Source: Lentisphaera marina
GTDB lineage: Bacteria; Verrucomicrobiota; Lentisphaeria; Lentisphaerales; Lentisphaeraceae
DNA length: 64,000 bases
Assembly (NCBI RefSeq): GCF_028745505.1
Contig: NZ_JAQZZL010000002.1
Location: 2,232,001-2,296,000 of the forward strand
Direction: 5' to 3'
Shown here: positions 62,682 through 64,000 of the stretch, piece by piece
Layout of the letters: each line of letters opens with the position of its first letter
Numbering within the stretch: the first letter of the stretch is position 1
Translations under genes and position numbers: made by a program
The notes under the pieces: generated by a model
Database searches by the model: none
What the model saw: the letters and a program-made list of their open reading frames with translations, nothing else
Told to the model about the DNA's origin: nothing

Positions 62682-63331
62682 ACAAAGGCCTCCTGGTGCT
62701 GGATAATGCGGCCTTCGCAAAGCTCAAAAAAATGATCTCCTAGTAAAGACGCTTCTGATTTTCTATGGGTAATATGTAAAGTCGTCACCTCGTTTTCCTG
62801 AGTGACTGCTTTTATCAAATTGATTACATCTTCGTGGGTGTCGTCATCTAGTGTACTCAAAGGTTCGTCTAAACACAGCACTTGCGGGCGTACGGCAAGG
62901 GCTCTACCCATGGCTGTCCGCTGTTTTTCTCCACCACTTAAACCCGCGGGCTTACGCTCGAGTAAATGCTTGATCTGTAGCTGTTCGGCCAATTCATGAA
63001 CGCGATCATCTATAACTTTTTTATCCCATTTCTGAATCCTCATGCCAAAGGCAATATGTTCATATACTGACATGTGCTCAAAAAGAGCTATATCCTGAGG
63101 TAGGAAGCCGATATTTCGCTCTGCTGGACGTTTTTTAGTTATGTCCTGCCCATTAATACTTATAGTTCCCGCAGATACTTTGCGAAGTCCGCAAAGAGCT
63201 TCCAGTATAGTCGTTTTTCCCGAGCCCGTTTTTCCCATTAGAATTCCGTAGCTTCCTGTGGGAATCTGCATATTAATATCGGTGATTTTAAAATTACCTG
63301 CTTGAATGGTGCAATCTTTAATTGATATCAT
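62678..63331 (-). CDS. ABC transporter ATP-binding protein (ModC/WtpC-like)
   Basis: The ATG at 63331 has an AAAGGAGG site. The 217-residue protein has Walker A GKTGSGKTT, Q-loop LPQD, signature LSGGEKQR, Walker B VLCLDEPLSTLD and switch His in HITHRKSEA. It lacks the C-terminal TOBE domain of full ModC. Its partner permease gene overlaps it and is of the molybdate/tungstate type. Confidence 0.9.
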   Translation of the reverse strand: MISIKDCTIQAGNFKITDINMQIPTGSYGILMGKTGSGKTTILEALCGLRKVSAGTISINGQDITKKRPAERNIGFLPQDIALFEHMSVYEHIAFGMRIQKWDKKVIDDRVHELAEQLQIKHLLERKPAGLSGGEKQRTAMGRALAVRPQVLCLDEPLSTLDDDTHEDVINLIKAVTQENEVTTLHITHRKSEASLLGDHFFELCEGRIIQHQEAFV

Positions 63332-64000
63332 AAAGCCCTCCTTTACGGCCATCGATAAGGCGAACTAAAAATAAAACGGCTAAGGCAATGGCGACCATAA
63401 TCATCGAAACTGCCACCGCACCTTCAAGATTCCCGATGCTAATCTCTAAAAAAACTGATGTCGAAAGCACTTCTGTTCGACCCCGAGTCGTCCCAGCAAA
63501 AATGAGTATGGGGCCAAATTCACCTAAGGCTCGTGCCCAAGCTAAGGCCGCAGCAGTTAAAATCCCGCGCCAAGCACCCGGAACGGCAATGAGCCAAAAA
63601 GCTTGCGAACGGTTGCAACCCAAAGTCATGGCCACTTGCTCTTGGCGAGGGCTCATTTGATCAAAAGTATTGCGCATAGTGCGAACCGCAAAAGCACAAG
63701 AAACGCTAAATTGTGCGAGGATTATGGCGGGGACTTTGTAAGTCACTCCCACAGAGAAATCCGGAGCCTTGCCTGTGAAAAATGAGTATATATTTGTAAA
63801 AATAATAACACACCATTCTTCAATACTCGTGCCAAAAATGGCGAATTTATGAAAGAGAATTAATAAACTTAAGCCAATCACTAAGGGAGGTAAAATAATC
63901 GGAATGTCGAGCAAAGCATCGAGTGCGGCTTTTCCAGGAAAGCGAAAACGCGCTAATAAATATCCCGTGGGAACGGCGACAATTATACTGAGAATAGTCG
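63318..64000 (-). CDS. Molybdate/tungstate-type ABC permease (5' end outside window)
   Basis: The frame is open to the window end, so the N-terminus lies beyond it. The visible part has ModB-like helices and the EAA loop: QEQVAMTLGCNRSQAFWLIAVPGAWRGILTAAALAWARALGEFGPILIFAG, with AGTTRGRTEVLSTSVFLEI following. This pattern is typical of ModB, WtpB and TupB, which import molybdate or tungstate. The ModC-like gene overlaps its end by 14 bases. A periplasmic binding protein may lie upstream, outside the window. Confidence 0.88.
   Translation of the reverse strand, partial: TILSIIVAVPTGYLLARFRFPGKAALDALLDIPIILPPLVIGLSLLILFHKFAIFGTSIEEWCVIIFTNIYSFFTGKAPDFSVGVTYKVPAIILAQFSVSCAFAVRTMRNTFDQMSPRQEQVAMTLGCNRSQAFWLIAVPGAWRGILTAAALAWARALGEFGPILIFAGTTRGRTEVLSTSVFLEISIGNLEGAVAVSMIMVAIALAVLFLVRLIDGRKGGLYDIN

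Noticed and set aside
1..64000. tRNA or rRNA genes
   Set aside because: I looked for cloverleaf arms and rRNA signatures and saw none that were convincing; a tRNAscan-SE run would settle it.

Overview
The window looks like a chromosome segment of a marine Lentisphaerota bacterium close to Lentisphaera. This is inferred from gene content only: several secreted formylglycine sulfatases, DUF1549/DUF1553 plus DUF1501 pairs, a PVC-type haem-binding CxxCH protein, pseudopilin-like proteins with a KFTLIE/KFSLIE leader, and Ser/Thr kinase and ECF sigma/FecR regulators. The lifestyle suggested is breakdown of sulfated polysaccharides from algae or marine snow.

Layout. 1-3.2 kb: end of a multihaem HzsA-like protein, a discoidin-like secreted protein, a block of structured repeats and a small exported protein. 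3.2-13.9 kb: sulfatase island with three intact sulfatases, two alpha/beta hydrolases, and a fourth sulfatase broken into two end fragments that flank a 3-kb autotransporter gene. 14.1-15.8 kb: two-gene AAA ATPase + RloB-like pair, probably phage defence. 16.2-25.3 kb: GH127-like glycosidase, then an operon of PQQ-propeller protein, pseudopilin, Ser/Thr kinase and ECF sigma factor. 25.5-28.2 kb: sulfatase and a second pseudopilin. 28.4-30.4 kb: M56 peptidase/BlaI pair with its operators. 30.5-32.5 kb: RtcB-PrfH ribosome-rescue operon behind a long structured leader. 32.6-34.2 kb: HipA-like kinase + DUF3037 pair. 34.4-40.9 kb: DUF1501 and PSCyt1/DUF1549/DUF1553 genes, a PfkB sugar kinase and an IclR regulator.

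41-51 kb is an insertion hot spot. Two IS3-family elements are each interrupted by a copy of the same 1334-bp IS, and between them lie a truncated ECF sigma gene, a frameshifted nitroreductase gene, a membrane sulfatase-like transferase with DgkA, and small ORFs. 51.2-57.4 kb: ECF sigma, FecR/LamG anti-sigma, PVC-type cytochrome and ThuA-domain genes, closed by a terminator. 57.7-58.5 kb: third pseudopilin. 58.5-64 kb (minus strand): a compact operon joining a molybdate/tungstate-type importer, an FtsX/MacB-type ABC pair, an unknown anchored protein, a MoaD-like carrier and a MoeB/ThiF-like E1 enzyme.

The most unusual signals are (i) an interspersed repeat family built of paired hairpins with GNRA or GAA loops and changing stems, (ii) the RtcB-PrfH leader (promoter, 11-codon ORF, four hairpins, possible Shine-Dalgarno sequestration, apparent ATT start), and (iii) the composite Mo/W transport and sulfur-carrier operon. 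All functional statements come from reading motifs; no database search was run.
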